From Candidatus Symbiopectobacterium endolongispinus (lineage in GTDB: Bacteria > Pseudomonadota > Gammaproteobacteria > Enterobacterales > Enterobacteriaceae), in contig NZ_JAFJYB010000001.1 of assembly GCF_018777385.1 (NCBI RefSeq), positions 248,001-312,000 on the forward strand: DNA of 64,000 bases, in the 5' to 3' direction. The notes under the pieces were generated by a model. The model ran no database searches and was not told the DNA's origin. It worked only from the letters and a program-made list of their open reading frames with translations. This document shows positions 42,978-53,300 of this stretch, in pieces. Positions within the stretch are counted from its first letter, which is position 1. The number at the start of each line of letters is the position of its first letter. The position numbers were made by a program, and so were the translations under genes.

Positions 42978-43904
42978 TGAATGTGCGGGAACGGTTGCGT
43001 CGAAGTACCCGGCTAGTCAATGTCACCAGGGAAACAGCCCTGCCTATTCCGGGCAGTGAAATCGCGCTACCCAGTCCTTTGCGTCGTTACCTCAGCCTCG
43101 ATCTGGAGGATGAGGAACAGAATTGTGCTCAGGCATGGGTTGATGCCGATGAGTGGGCTGCGGCAAGCGGGTGTGAACTGCCTGGTATTGCGTGGGAACA
43201 GGTGCCGCTTGGCTATCTTTCCCGCTGGCTGTGCCATCACCAGCCTGATTGGTGGGTGGCAAATAAACGGTGGGTAATTCAACAGGTCGCTATTCCAGCA
43301 AAATCGTTGCCAGATTCTCTGGCGCGTGTACCTGCCAGCCCATGTTCATTGCTGTGCTGTGACTGGCCGGAGAATCAAGACCAGACGCTATTGATTTCCC
43401 GTCCCTGGCTTGAGCATCTTCCCTTTACTCTGCGCTATGTGTTGGGCAGTACTCGCTTGCCACTGGCACAACTGGTGACGATGGTCAAAGGCGATGTGAT
43501 GCGTATTGAACACTACGATCCCATGCTGCTTATTGAACATTGTCCAATTGCACATTTTTGTTTAACTCAGGACTTGGAGGTTTTTATGGAGGAGTTTTAC
43601 ATTGCAGATTCAGACGATGCACTACGATAAGAAGATGAAATAACATTTGAATGGATGAATTTGCCCATCAATATTGAGTTTGTATTAGATAGTGTGTCGC
43701 TCACGGTCGGCGAATTGGATGATTTACAGCCAGGTGCGCAGTTACCGTTAAATAGCAATGCGGAAAAAAATTAGAATTTATCTGAATCGCAAGCTATTTG
43801 CGCGCGGTGAGTTAGTTGTACTGGATGACGGCTCATTAGCTATAGAGGTAAATAGTATGAATGGCGCGGTAACAGGGCAAGCGGACGCAATATATGCTGA
43901 GTAA
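42977..43904 (+). pseudogene. spaO: spaO (SctQ) C-ring protein, nonsense plus A7 frameshift
   Basis: Main sorting-platform pod protein; homologue of Shigella Spa33. In-frame TAA at 43628-43630, after which LPINIEFVLDSVSLTVGELD follows in the same frame, the start of the C-terminal SPOA domain. At an A7 run (43764-43770) one A must be lost to reach RIYLNRKLFARGELVVLDDG and the end ADAIYAE. 928 bases is 3n+1, about 309 codons (Salmonella 303). The separately translated C-terminal fragment known in this family would be hit by the second lesion. Confidence 0.85.
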
Positions 43905-44559
43905 TGACGTTTCATTAATTATACTGCTTTCATTCTTTACATTGTTACCTTTTATTATTGCCGGTGGAACCTGTTTTATAAAATTCTCTATCGTACTTAT
44001 CATGGTTCGTAACGCGTTGGGGATTCAGCAAGTGCCATCAACGTTAACACTGAATGGCATAGCATTGATCATGACCGCCTTTGTTATGATGCCAGTAACC
44101 CAGAACATGCTTAAATTCGTTGAGCAAAATAATATCAATTTCAATGATATGCAGTCAGTTAGTTTGTTTATGGATAAAGGATTAGGTAGCTACGGAAACT
44201 ATCTGGTGCATTACTCTGACCGCGATCTTATTTATTTTTTCTACAATATCCAGTTGGGTAACAAAGATAATGCCCTTCAATTGGAAGAACATGAAGTGCA
44301 GTCATTGCCGTTGATGACGCTGATGCCAGCCTATGCATTGAGCGAAATTCAAAACGCTTTCAAAATTGCATTTTATCTCTACGTGCCATTTGTTGTTATT
44401 GATATGGTGGTTTCCAGTATTCTGTTAGCACTCGGGATGATGATGAGCCCCATCACGATCTCTATCCCGATCAAGTTGATTCTATTCGTCGCGATGAATG
44501 GCTGGAGCCTGTTAACCAAGGGGTTAATTACCAAATATACAGAACTCATGACATCATGA
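43894..44559 (+). CDS. spaP: SpaP (SctR) export apparatus core protein
   Basis: Five copies form the helical export channel with SctS and SctT. 221 residues, full length, four hydrophobic segments. FliP-family signatures AGGTCFIKFSIVLIMVRNAL near the start and MMPVTQNMLKF. Overlaps spaO by 11 bases and spaQ by 4, so translation is coupled. Intact. Confidence 0.95.
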   Translation: MLSNDVSLIILLSFFTLLPFIIAGGTCFIKFSIVLIMVRNALGIQQVPSTLTLNGIALIMTAFVMMPVTQNMLKFVEQNNINFNDMQSVSLFMDKGLGSYGNYLVHYSDRDLIYFFYNIQLGNKDNALQLEEHEVQSLPLMTLMPAYALSEIQNAFKIAFYLYVPFVVIDMVVSSILLALGMMMSPITISIPIKLILFVAMNGWSLLTKGLITKYTELMTS

Positions 44560-44810
44560 ATAACATCCTCTTTATTGGTAATAATGCATTATTGTTGGTA
44601 CTTAAGTTAACGGCTGTGCCTATTGCTTTTGCAACAGTAGTCGGGATTGTTGTTGGTTTATTTCAAACAGTAATGCAAATACAGGAGCAAACGTTACCTT
44701 TCGGGGTGAAGTTATTGGCCGTATTTGCCAGTTTATTCATGCTGATTGATTGGTTCTCGGCAGAGATGCTCTATTTCTCATACCAAGTGTTTTCAATGGC
44801 TTTTCAGTGA
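44556..44810 (+). CDS. spaQ: SpaQ (SctS) export apparatus protein
   Basis: Small FliQ-family subunit of the export gate. 84 residues with two transmembrane hairpin helices (LLLVLKLTAVPIAFATVVGI and LLAVFASLFMLIDWFSAEML) joined by the conserved QTVMQIQEQTLPF loop. Intact; starts inside the spaP stop. Confidence 0.95.
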   Translation: MNNILFIGNNALLLVLKLTAVPIAFATVVGIVVGLFQTVMQIQEQTLPFGVKLLAVFASLFMLIDWFSAEMLYFSYQVFSMAFQ

Positions 44811-44821
44811 GAAATAAAATT

Positions 44822-45588
44822 ATGTTGTTCACTAATCTTTATCTGTATTTTCAACATAATGTCATGATTTTAATGCTTGCCTATGCCCGCATGGCTATTG
44901 TTTTTTATATGTTGCCCATTTTAGGGGAGCGGATATTGGCGAATCTTATCGTAAAGAACACAGCGATATTTCTTGTGATTATCGGCTTATGGCCATGCGT
45001 TGAGGCGAGTCCCGTTACTCTGATCTGGGGGGAGGAATAGTACTGGTAAAAGAACTTGTTGTTGGCCTGGTTTTGGCAGTAACGCTTTGCTTGCCTTTTT
45101 GGATTGTGATGGCGCTAGGGGAGCTTATCGATAACCAACGCGGCGCGACGATAAGTGATAGCATCGATCCAGTGCACGGTGTTCAAGGTTCCATTCTCTC
45201 TGGCTTTTTCAATTTTGCCTTTGGTGCGATGTTTTTTGCTCAAGGCGGTATGCGTTCGCTGGTTGACGTATTGGCAGCAAGTTACCGGGTATTGCCCAAA
45301 GGAAGTGAGTTGAGTGAGATGAACATTAACGAAACCGGCCAGCTATTGTTGATGTTAATGCAAGGTAGCATCATGCTGGCGGCACCGGTACTCATTGTCA
45401 TGATGTTGTCAGAAGTATTGTTAGGTGTTTTTTCACGTTATTGCCCGCAGCTTAATCCGTTTTCACTCTCACTGACCATCAAAAGCGTCATCGCTTTTTC
45501 TGTCTTCTTGCTCTATGGCTTCAATTCATTTACTGAAAAACCATTACCTCTTTTTTCTTTACAGGCGTTTCAACGCTTTTTTATTTGA
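44822..45588 (+). pseudogene. spaR: spaR (SctT) export apparatus protein, frameshifted at G6
   Basis: FliR-family subunit. Frame one from ATG 44822 (MLFTNLYLYFQHNVMILMLA) stops after TLIWGEE just past a G6 run. One extra base would lead to IVLVKELVVGLVLAVTLCLP and the conserved DNQRGATISDSIDPVHG. 767 bases is 3n+2, so a single base is missing; 255-256 codons against 263 in Salmonella. Confidence 0.9.
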
Positions 45589-45606
45589 CGTCAGGGAGAA
45601 AGCGGT

Positions 45607-46744
45607 ATGACTGAGAAAACAGAAAAACCGACAGAAAAGAAAAGGCGTGATTCAGCAAAAAAAAAGACAGACCTTTCGCAGCCGGGATCTTGTTGCAACG
45701 GTGGTATTAATTCCAGGTGTTTTTTTCTTGGGAAGCAGTATGGATTTTGGCCCGCTGATCGAACTCTACAGTATTGCCTTGTTATATAATAATAAGATGA
45801 CGGTTATCTCGTATAGTACTCAATTGGTTCTGATTTTATTGCAGATGTGCTTGCCTTTTATCATTCTGTGTGTTGTTGGGTTTGCTACAACATTATTGCA
45901 AACTAAATTTACAATAGCTTCTGAAGCTTTACGTTTAAATCTCAAAGCACTCAACCCAATTGAAGGGTTTAAACGGATATTTAGCCTTAGGACCGCTAAA
46001 GATTTTGTGAAATCGTTTTTGTACCTGGGCGTATTGTTTGGAACTTGTTATACCATTATCGTTAACGAATTGAAAAACATACTTTCAGTTTATCATGGCA
46101 CCCTTATGCAATTAATTCCCTATTGGGTATACGTCACAATAAAAAGTATATTGTTTTTTATCCTTTGGTCGTTGCTGGTTTTGTTGGCGGAATTCATTGT
46201 TGAGTACTTTCTCTATATCAGAGAGATGAAGATGGATAAGCATGAGGTAAAACAAGAGCGAAAAGAGTTGGATGGTAATCCTGAAATTAAGCAAGCTCGA
46301 CGTCGCGCACACCATGAAATTCTCTCAGGTGAAGAGCAAACTGCAATCCGAAACTCAGAAGTAGTCATGGCGAATCCAACGCATATTGCAGTCGCTATTT
46401 ATTTTAATATGGATGTGGCTTATTTGCCGTTTATATCTTTGCGATGCTCAAACATGAAGGCACAGGCGGCAATTGCCTATGCAGAAAAAGAAGGGATACC
46501 GGTTGTTCGTGACGTGAAGTTGGCAAGGAAACTTTATAGTAGCTACACTGCATATAGCTTTATTTCAATAAATGATGATGCGCTTATGGCTGTTATGGAT
46601 ATATTGATATGGCTGCGCCGTGTTGAGCTTGAAGAATTGGATGCATTTGAGGGGAATAATGATAGTGATGAGTTTGATGGCGAGGTTTCTCAAGAATCGC
46701 CATTGGAAGATTCTGGAGGGGAATTATGTGATAAGAAACAATAG
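45607..46744 (+). pseudogene. spaS: spaS (SctU) autoproteolytic switch, single frameshift at A9
   Basis: FlhB-family protein that changes substrate specificity after self-cleavage. The start MTEKTEKPTEKKRRDSAKK runs into nine A (45657-45665). With eight A it joins RQTFRSRDLVATVVLIPGVF and the complete rest: four transmembrane segments, then the NPTH cleavage motif in EVVMANPTHIAVAIYF. 1138 bases is 3n+1, no other lesion, corrected length 378 residues. A9 is the tract length on which bacterial RNA polymerase is known to slip. Confidence 0.88.
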
Positions 46745-46838
46745 TACGTTTTTTTGTACCCGTGCTTCATTAGGGAACAGTATGATAGTACTTGTATTCA
46801 TTACTATCTGCATTCTCGGTGAATTGTCGTTGTATTAA
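46728..46838 (+). CDS. Possible 36-residue membrane peptide between spaS and sicA
   Basis: A GTG-initiated frame with GGAGGGG upstream inside the spaS end. It encodes one hydrophobic helix (MIVLVFITICILGELSLY at the C-terminus). No homologue recognised; Salmonella has no gene here. It may be a chance frame. Confidence 0.25.
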   Translation: MIRNNSTFFCTRASLGNSMIVLVFITICILGELSLY

Positions 46839-46875
46839 CATTTTTCCATTTTATAAATAATATGGAAGGTCCAAA

Positions 46876-47430
46876 ATGAGCTTTAAAAAGGTAATGGATG
46901 CTAAAAATGAATTGTGTGATGAGGTTGAGGAAACCTTGCTCAAAAATTATTCAGAGCAACTCATGGATGCCGTTCATAATGGTGCAACGTTAAAAGATGT
47001 TCATGGCGTATCTAATGAAACAATGAGTGATGTTTATAAGCTTGCTTATGACTTTTACCATATGGGAAAGTTAGATGACGCTGAATCCCTTTTTCGCTTT
47101 TTATGTATCTACGATTTTTATAACCCAGAATATGCAATGGGGTTGGCTGCGGTTTATCAACTCAAAAAGAATTATTCGAAAATCATTGATTTTTATGCGT
47201 TATTATATTCGCCGTCAGAAAATGACTATCGACCTATGCTCTACGCTGGGCAGTGCAACCTGATGCTTTGTCGCTCGGTTCAGGCGAGTAAGTGTTTTGA
47301 TATTGTCACTGAAAAATGCAGCAACGTAAGTTTGACAGAGAAGGCACGGGCTTATTTGGCCGCCTTAAAAGACATGGATGCTAACGAAGAAAATGGATCT
47401 CAAAAAGAGGATGCTAATAGGGAGGAATAA
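46876..47430 (+). CDS. sicA: SicA-type (SctG) class II translocator chaperone
   Basis: TPR chaperone of the translocators SipB and SipC; in SPI-1 it is also co-activator with InvF. 184 residues, intact; Salmonella SicA has 165, and the surplus is an acidic tail (MDANEENGSQKEDANREE). Three TPR-like repeats are seen between about residues 55 and 155 (YKLAYDFYHMGKLDDAESLF; MGLAAVYQLKKNYSKIIDFY). It overlaps sipB by one base. Confidence 0.93.
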   Translation: MSFKKVMDAKNELCDEVEETLLKNYSEQLMDAVHNGATLKDVHGVSNETMSDVYKLAYDFYHMGKLDDAESLFRFLCIYDFYNPEYAMGLAAVYQLKKNYSKIIDFYALLYSPSENDYRPMLYAGQCNLMLCRSVQASKCFDIVTEKCSNVSLTEKARAYLAALKDMDANEENGSQKEDANREE

Positions 47431-49368
47431 TGAACATAGCTATTGATGGTTTTTCTGCGGCATTTGCATTCTCTGGCGGCGGTGACCTTGAAACTCATCG
47501 CACTGAATTAATAAAACAGAGCACAGCTATCAAGCGTTTTGGTGAGGCGGGGCTGAGTGAGCATCCGCAACGAGATTCTGTTGCAGTGGCGATGAAACTG
47601 TTACGGCCAGAGCAACTGGATGCCATTTTGCAAAATACCACTAACGCATTGCAGGGAAACGCTGCTCAGATCCGGACACCACAAGATGCCAATAAACCGC
47701 AATTGGCATCCGAGCCTTTTGCTTTATCTCCATTATCTCCATTGTCCCAAATCGCATCGGGCGTAGACAATCCTGAGGCTTCGCTGACCGCATCTGCTCG
47801 TATGACGAGCTTGTTAGGCAAAATAAATCAGCTGACAGGCGATGTGACACTACAGAAAATGGTTGATCAACTGAAAATTTACAATGCGCAATTAGAGGGA
47901 CATTCTCAGACATACCGTGCGCTCGCCGATGAATTAGAGAAGCATGCTCAACAATGGGCCGATGACAGTGATGTGTTGATGCAGGTGCAGAAACTGGTTG
48001 ATGGGTTAAAACAGCAGGTTGCCGCTGCGAAGGGCACCTATACCGATGCACAGAAGCAACTGCAGTTTTTGCAAAATCAATCAGGCAGATCAGGAATTAC
48101 AAGAGAACGGTGCGCTATCCTCAGAGTTAAGCAAGAAAATAGAGGAAGCAAAGCGCGCTGTTACCGAGGCACATAACATCAAAGAGCGGTCTGTGGCCCA
48201 GTATGAGGATGCGCTAAAAAACCGACTGGAGTCTACTCGCCTGGCAGAAATTGCCAGTAGATCGATTCTGGAAAACACCAAGCAACAAGCGCAAACCCTG
48301 CTGGGGGCAGTACCTGCACAGCAAATTTCCGTTATTGAATACAAGCGGAAACAGCAAAATGAAGATGCAAAAAGTCTCTGTTATTTACTGGCTATCGTTG
48401 CTGAACTCATTAATAAAAGCGCCAGTGAGGATTTACAGGCAGGTTCTGCATTGAAGCAAAAACTGGCAGAGGCGGCAGCCAAAGACGCTGAAAAAAAGCG
48501 CGCGAATATGAGATTGAGCGGCGTAAAGCAGAAGAGATGCAAAAAACCATGGGCTGTGTAGGTAAAATTCTCGGCTGGGCTATCGCTATTGTCGGTTTCG
48601 CAGCGGCTATTTTCACTGTGGGGGACATCATTGGCACTGGCTGCCGTCGGGTTGGCATTGACGGCTGGTGATGCCGTTTACCAAGCGATAACGGGCGAGT
48701 CTTTTATACAACAGGCTATGCAACCTATTATGGAAAACATCGTTAAGCCACTAATGGAGTTGCTGGCTAAATATTATTCATTTATTTTGGAAACACTCGG
48801 GGTTGATAAAGAAACAGCTGCAATGATAGGTGAAATAATGGGGGCAATTACTGCCGTTGTTCTATTAATTGCAGCAGCAATGGTGGCTGGAAGCCTTATT
48901 GGTAAATTGGCAGATAAGTTGTCTTCCACTGCGATTATGCAATCTACCAAGGAGGCAGTAAAAAGGATGTTGCAAAAAATGATGGACAACGCTGTTGGAC
49001 GATTCATTACGTCATTGGGATCAACAGCTGCGCGTTCGGTCTCTGTTCAGAGTATCAAGAGAGTCAGATTAATTAATATCGTACAGCAATCCTAAAATGT
49101 CACAATGACCGCTAATGTTGCAATGCAAACCGGCATGGACATCGTTGTTGCCGTAAATAAAGTGGAGGCAGAAAAGTTACGGGCCAAAATGTTAGAAGAT
49201 CTGGCATTGCAGAGTATATTAAATGCGCTAATGGACCGAATGGTAGAGAGCTTTACTCAACGCATTGAGGTAGCAAATGCCATTATTGAAAATATGGCTG
49301 TCGTGGCGGAAAACCAGATGCAAGCTGGCAAATATATAACCCGAAAAATGCAACATGTTGCGGGGTAG
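47430..49368 (+). pseudogene. sipB: sipB (SctE) major translocator, broken
   Basis: Pore-forming translocator inserted into the host membrane. Four frames: N-terminal coiled coil to about 48075 (ELEKHAQQWADDSDVLMQVQ), second coiled coil to about 48510 (ENGALSSELSKKIEEAKRAV), then [20 protein letters not shown]. After another shift near 48615 comes the first hydrophobic region with [20 protein letters not shown] and the family core GESFIQQAMQPIMENIVKPL. In-frame TAA at 49093-49095, then a C-terminal helix to 49368. About 645 codons against 593 in Salmonella. Confidence 0.9.
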
Positions 49369-49432
49369 TCCTGTTTATCATTAGGGACTTTCAAAACAGA
49401 GATATTTACTTATACGGAGTTGAAAAAATACG

Positions 49433-50670
49433 ATGACGACATTATCACCGGTCGCAACTCAAAACGGGCTGAATGTAAATACGGATAATACTGCTCCCTC
49501 CGCGCAGCCTTTTACCCTGCGTTCGCCAGAGGTGCTTTCTTTGGCGGATCTGACCTCTGCTTCCAGAAGTATTGGAGACTCAAATAGCACCTATGCCAAT
49601 GCACTGCCTGTTGAATTGATGCTACCTGCATCAACCAATAAAGTAATACCTTCAGATACTAAAGCCGAATTGGCGCAAAGACTGATGGATTCCCAGCAAG
49701 GAAGAGATATCGATAAAATAGAACAGGTCGTTGCGGGGGCTGCTACCTTGTGCAGCGCACAGCTTCTGTCTGGAGTAGATAATCCGGCAAAGCGCGGTGA
49801 AAATGAAAAGGCAGGCAAGACCTCAATGGCAAATACGGTGGAACACACCGCTGAGCGGGGACGTTCACATGCCGTTGTTGATGGGGGGACAGATATTACA
49901 CCGACAAGTCCTGACGGTTATCGTTATAGTAACGTGATGGGCAATATGGGTATTTTAGATGCGTTTACCAGTATTTTGCAGTCATTAAATCGTCAGGAGG
50001 CGCATTTTAATGCATCGGCCGCACAGTGGTCTCATGTTGCAATGGCTTCGGCGAATGCGACTGGGCAGCACCTGGTTCGCTCAGCACAGGAAACCAGACC
50101 GGTGCCATAATTTCCGGAGCGTTAAGTATGGGAATACAGAGTGTATCGTCATTCTCAGCGGGAAAATCGTTAAAAGCAGAATCGGCTTCAATAGAAAACA
50201 ATCTGAAAAGATCCAACCAGCTTAGCGAAAAAGCAGAACAGACGAGAAACCGCCCACAGCACCATATGGATAAATTGGTGAGTGAAGGTATCACTGTCGA
50301 GGATGATGTTACCGCGCGTTTGAAGCAAGCGCATTCAAAACTGAACTCAGAAAGTATTACTCTTCGCGATACTCATCAACAAATATCGAATACAACGATG
50401 AAAACCCGCATTCAATCTGATGCTATGATGCAAGCCAGTCGCGCGGTTCATGATATTATACAGGGATCGTTCGGCGTTACTGCTGCCGAGCAAAACAAAG
50501 ATGCTGAAATAATGCGAGCAAATCAAACGGTGAGTGGTGAAGTCGATAATGTTCATCAGCAAACGGCCAAAAAATCCAGTGAGGGTGAATCTGCTTTACG
50601 ACAAGCGTTACTGGCTATTCTTAATAATAACAATGATGCGGTCTCGGCGGTTGCCAGCAAAATGGCATAA
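49433..50670 (+). pseudogene. sipC: sipC (SctB) minor translocator, one frameshift
   Basis: Second translocon subunit; in Salmonella also binds and nucleates actin. The first frame (MTTLSPVATQNGLNVNTDNT to HLVRSAQE) and the second (NQTGAIISGALSMGIQSVSS to VASKMA) meet near 50075. The second holds the membrane segment and the C-terminal coiled coil. 1238 bases is 3n+2, about 412 codons, matching SipC (409). One base is probably missing. Confidence 0.88.
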
Positions 50671-50740
50671 TGTATTCGCGTATTCCCTTGCTTTATCCTA
50701 TTTATATTGAGTCGTTATCTCTTTTATTTCAGGCGAAAAA

Positions 50741-51933
50741 ATGGCTATTTCTAATGTGATTTTAACGGCTTGTACGGCAACATTTCCACGCGTGGATACA
50801 CACGCTTATACCACAGCAGCGCATTGGCAGGGCACACCTGATGTCTCTGATGCTTATTCGCTGCAATATGTGAAAACTATTTTGCTATTTCTGATTACTG
50901 ACAATAAGGAGGGGGATAGGCCAATTCAATGGCCAATATCATTTTGTGAAATGCATGAGAAAATGCTCAGTATTGAGCAGTTGCTTACCCGTTTCAATAT
51001 GAATTCCCATCTGGTATCGGGCGATAAATTATTACGGTACGTTGACGAAATCCGTCGTTCGCAACAAAATACGGAATTATCGGGAGAAAGTCCCGATGAC
51101 ATAAGAGCGCAGTTGACGGCGTTACAGTGCGCAATTCAGACGCAGCTTAACAAGATTCAACAGCAGATTCGTGACGATAAATTAAAGAATAAAGCAGCAG
51201 TGGCGAAATCGGAAAACTTGGCTTATCAGGCACAGGCCGCTGTCCCTGATGAGGAACCTGAGCCCACGCTGTATCGTGCCCGAAGAAGCGTCGAAAGTCC
51301 AAGTAAACCGTTTACAACGAGTACCAGTTACGCGGATCTCTGGGCGGAAATTACTAAAGTTATCGCAAACGTTAAAACCAACTACGTGGATTTCTATGGC
51401 AATTTATTGCAGAAATATACTGAAATGTACGATAAGTATAATAAAACAGTGCAGAAGGTTGCCGCCGACTCAACCCATTCAGGGAAAGAGGCAAATTCAG
51501 TAAAATTTGATGAGCCTAATCTCAGAGAATATGGGTATAAAGTTTTTAATAAGTGGATTGAAGACAATAAACTTGGCAGTGTTCCTGACTGGAGTAAGAT
51601 GAGTAAGGAGCAGAAAGAAGAGATGAAGGCGACGCTCAAACCGGCTTTCAATGTTGATGATTCTAATGGCAAAATCAGCTTTAATATGGATGCCTATAAT
51701 AGCGTTTGTCAGGCGCGGAAGATGGCAAATATGCTGAAGTTTCGACCACACGCTATCAAGCCTGGCTGGCCAGTTTCAATTCTGTAGGCAGCGCTTTTCA
51801 GAGTAACATGCAATCTTTTGCCCAACGATACAGTCAGGCGAACAGCACGTTTGATAATTTAAACAGAGTACTGAGTAGTGTCATCAGTACGCTAGGTGAT
51901 AGTGCCAGAGATGTTCTAAAAGCACCGTATTAA
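50741..51933 (+). pseudogene. sipD: sipD (SctA) needle-tip protein, one frameshift
   Basis: Sits on the needle tip and controls translocon insertion (SipD/IpaD/BipD family). The main frame runs 348 codons; near 51710 it slips, and the conserved C-terminal helix (TRYQAWLASFNSVGSAFQSN; STFDNLNRVLSSVISTLGDS) follows in the next frame to 51933. 1193 bases is 3n+2. At about 397 codons it is longer than SipD (343), through an extended N-terminal region and an Arg/Glu-rich insert near residue 170. Confidence 0.88.
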
Positions 51934-51959
51934 TATTCAATTAGCCTTTTTTAATATCT

Positions 51960-52313
51960 ATGAAATTCAGACTAAAACCCAGTAATGAACTTCCTACACC
52001 GTATTATAATTTGATGCGAAGTCCGGTGACGATAACATCAAATTTATGGGGCGTAAAAGACTATGTTTATGAAAATTTTTATAACACGCCGAAAAATGTT
52101 GAGAGAATAAAAAATATTCCAATGACAGACAGGCAGAGAGAGATTTATCAACGAGAAAACCGTATCCGCTACTTTAGAAGAATTCCGATATATAATGAGG
52201 CGCCGGTTTATTCTGATAATCCGGGAATCAATGCCCATATGGACGCGATGCGTCCCAGAATACCTGATCCCAGAGCGGAAATTACCTGCACGGTGTTGGC
52301 GTGCGGTTGCTAA
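51960..52313 (+). CDS. Orphan 117-residue basic protein in the translocator operon
   Basis: Not recognised. It lies 26 bp after sipD and 77 bp before the sipA-like gene, a slot empty in Salmonella. Rich in Arg, Pro, Tyr and Asn (MKFRLKPSNELPTPYYNLMR; RQREIYQRENRIRYFRRIPI), no transmembrane segment or signal peptide, Cys-containing end (ITCTVLACGC) reminiscent of a lipidation box but at the C-terminus. It is intact while all its neighbours are broken. Candidate lineage-specific effector or effector chaperone (inference from position only). Confidence 0.6.
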   Translation: MKFRLKPSNELPTPYYNLMRSPVTITSNLWGVKDYVYENFYNTPKNVERIKNIPMTDRQREIYQRENRIRYFRRIPIYNEAPVYSDNPGINAHMDAMRPRIPDPRAEITCTVLACGC

Positions 52314-52390
52314 ACATGTAGAGCGAGTAAGAAACAATATCGTCGTCAGTTTTAGAAAATTAGTTAATTACTGATTATTGTGGAGGCCTT

Positions 52391-53261
52391 ATGACAATTG
52401 GAGCATCTGGAAATGTCAGTCCAGGTTTTGGCCGGTATATTCAGGCCGATATTTATAATCGAATGAACCGTGATCTACCCAAGACAGAGACAATTACTGA
52501 TAATATGGTTGGCTGCACCAACGAAGGACTTTCGCTAGCCGTAAAAAATTTCATCCAGGCACCGGACAAAGTCGGGTGTGTATACGGACTCATTCACACG
52601 CAGTCGCAATCAGCGCTACTCGAAACGTTGCGTAATGCCAATACCACGATTGAAGACCGTGAGCTATTCAAAAGTGTGCTAGGCATGCTTTCCACTAAGG
52701 AGAATAATTTCACCTCATCCGAGAAAGCACGTTATCAAAAACTTTGCGATCGTTTTTGTTCTGAAATAAAAAAAGAGGATCAGGAGTTCAACACTGACAT
52801 TAGCCTGAAAAAACATTTAAAAAAATGTAAAAAACATTACCAACGATAATAAACAATTTTGGGTAGAAGCTGCGCCGCTGCTTGAAACCTACAGTAAGGA
52901 TATAGTGGAAGACCTCACTGCACATATGCTCAATCAGTCGATCAATGCGTGGTGTGAATACCATAACATTAACGATCGAGACTGGGCGCGCTCGAATATC
53001 GAACAGATTTTCGATAGCACTATTCGCATGTACTTCAACGTGCTTGATGATGAGATTATGGAGGTCACTAAAGAGGCAAAATCCGCTATCCAGGATCGCT
53101 CGCATATTCGCGGGGCTATTATCCGCTTTGGCTATATGAAAATGTTTGATGCCGTCGCATCGATTCCATTATCGCTTCGACGTCAGACGCCCGCTGGCGT
53201 GGCAAAGCCACGCACTACAGAAAAGGCGGTGGGAACGTCAGATCTTACAGACAACGTAAAT
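52391..53261 (+). pseudogene. sipA: sipA-like effector gene, 5' part (interrupted by transposon)
   Basis: It occupies the sipA slot between sipD and iacP. The first frame (MTIGASGNVSPGFGRYIQAD) shifts near 52830. The second (KQFWVEAAPLLETYSKDIVE; RGAIIRFGYMKMFDAVASIP) resembles the N-terminal chaperone-binding/F1 part of SipA, as far as memory allows. At 53257-53261 the target duplication TAAAT starts the Tn3-family insertion. Joining the two sides at one copy of TAAAT restores an open frame (...LTDNVN + GHHSPKASSSPGN), showing the gene was continuous before insertion. SipA in Salmonella bundles host actin and triggers inflammation. Confidence 0.55.
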
Positions 53262-53300
53262 GTGGTCCGCTTGGAAAACGGAAAATATCCTACGCTAAGC

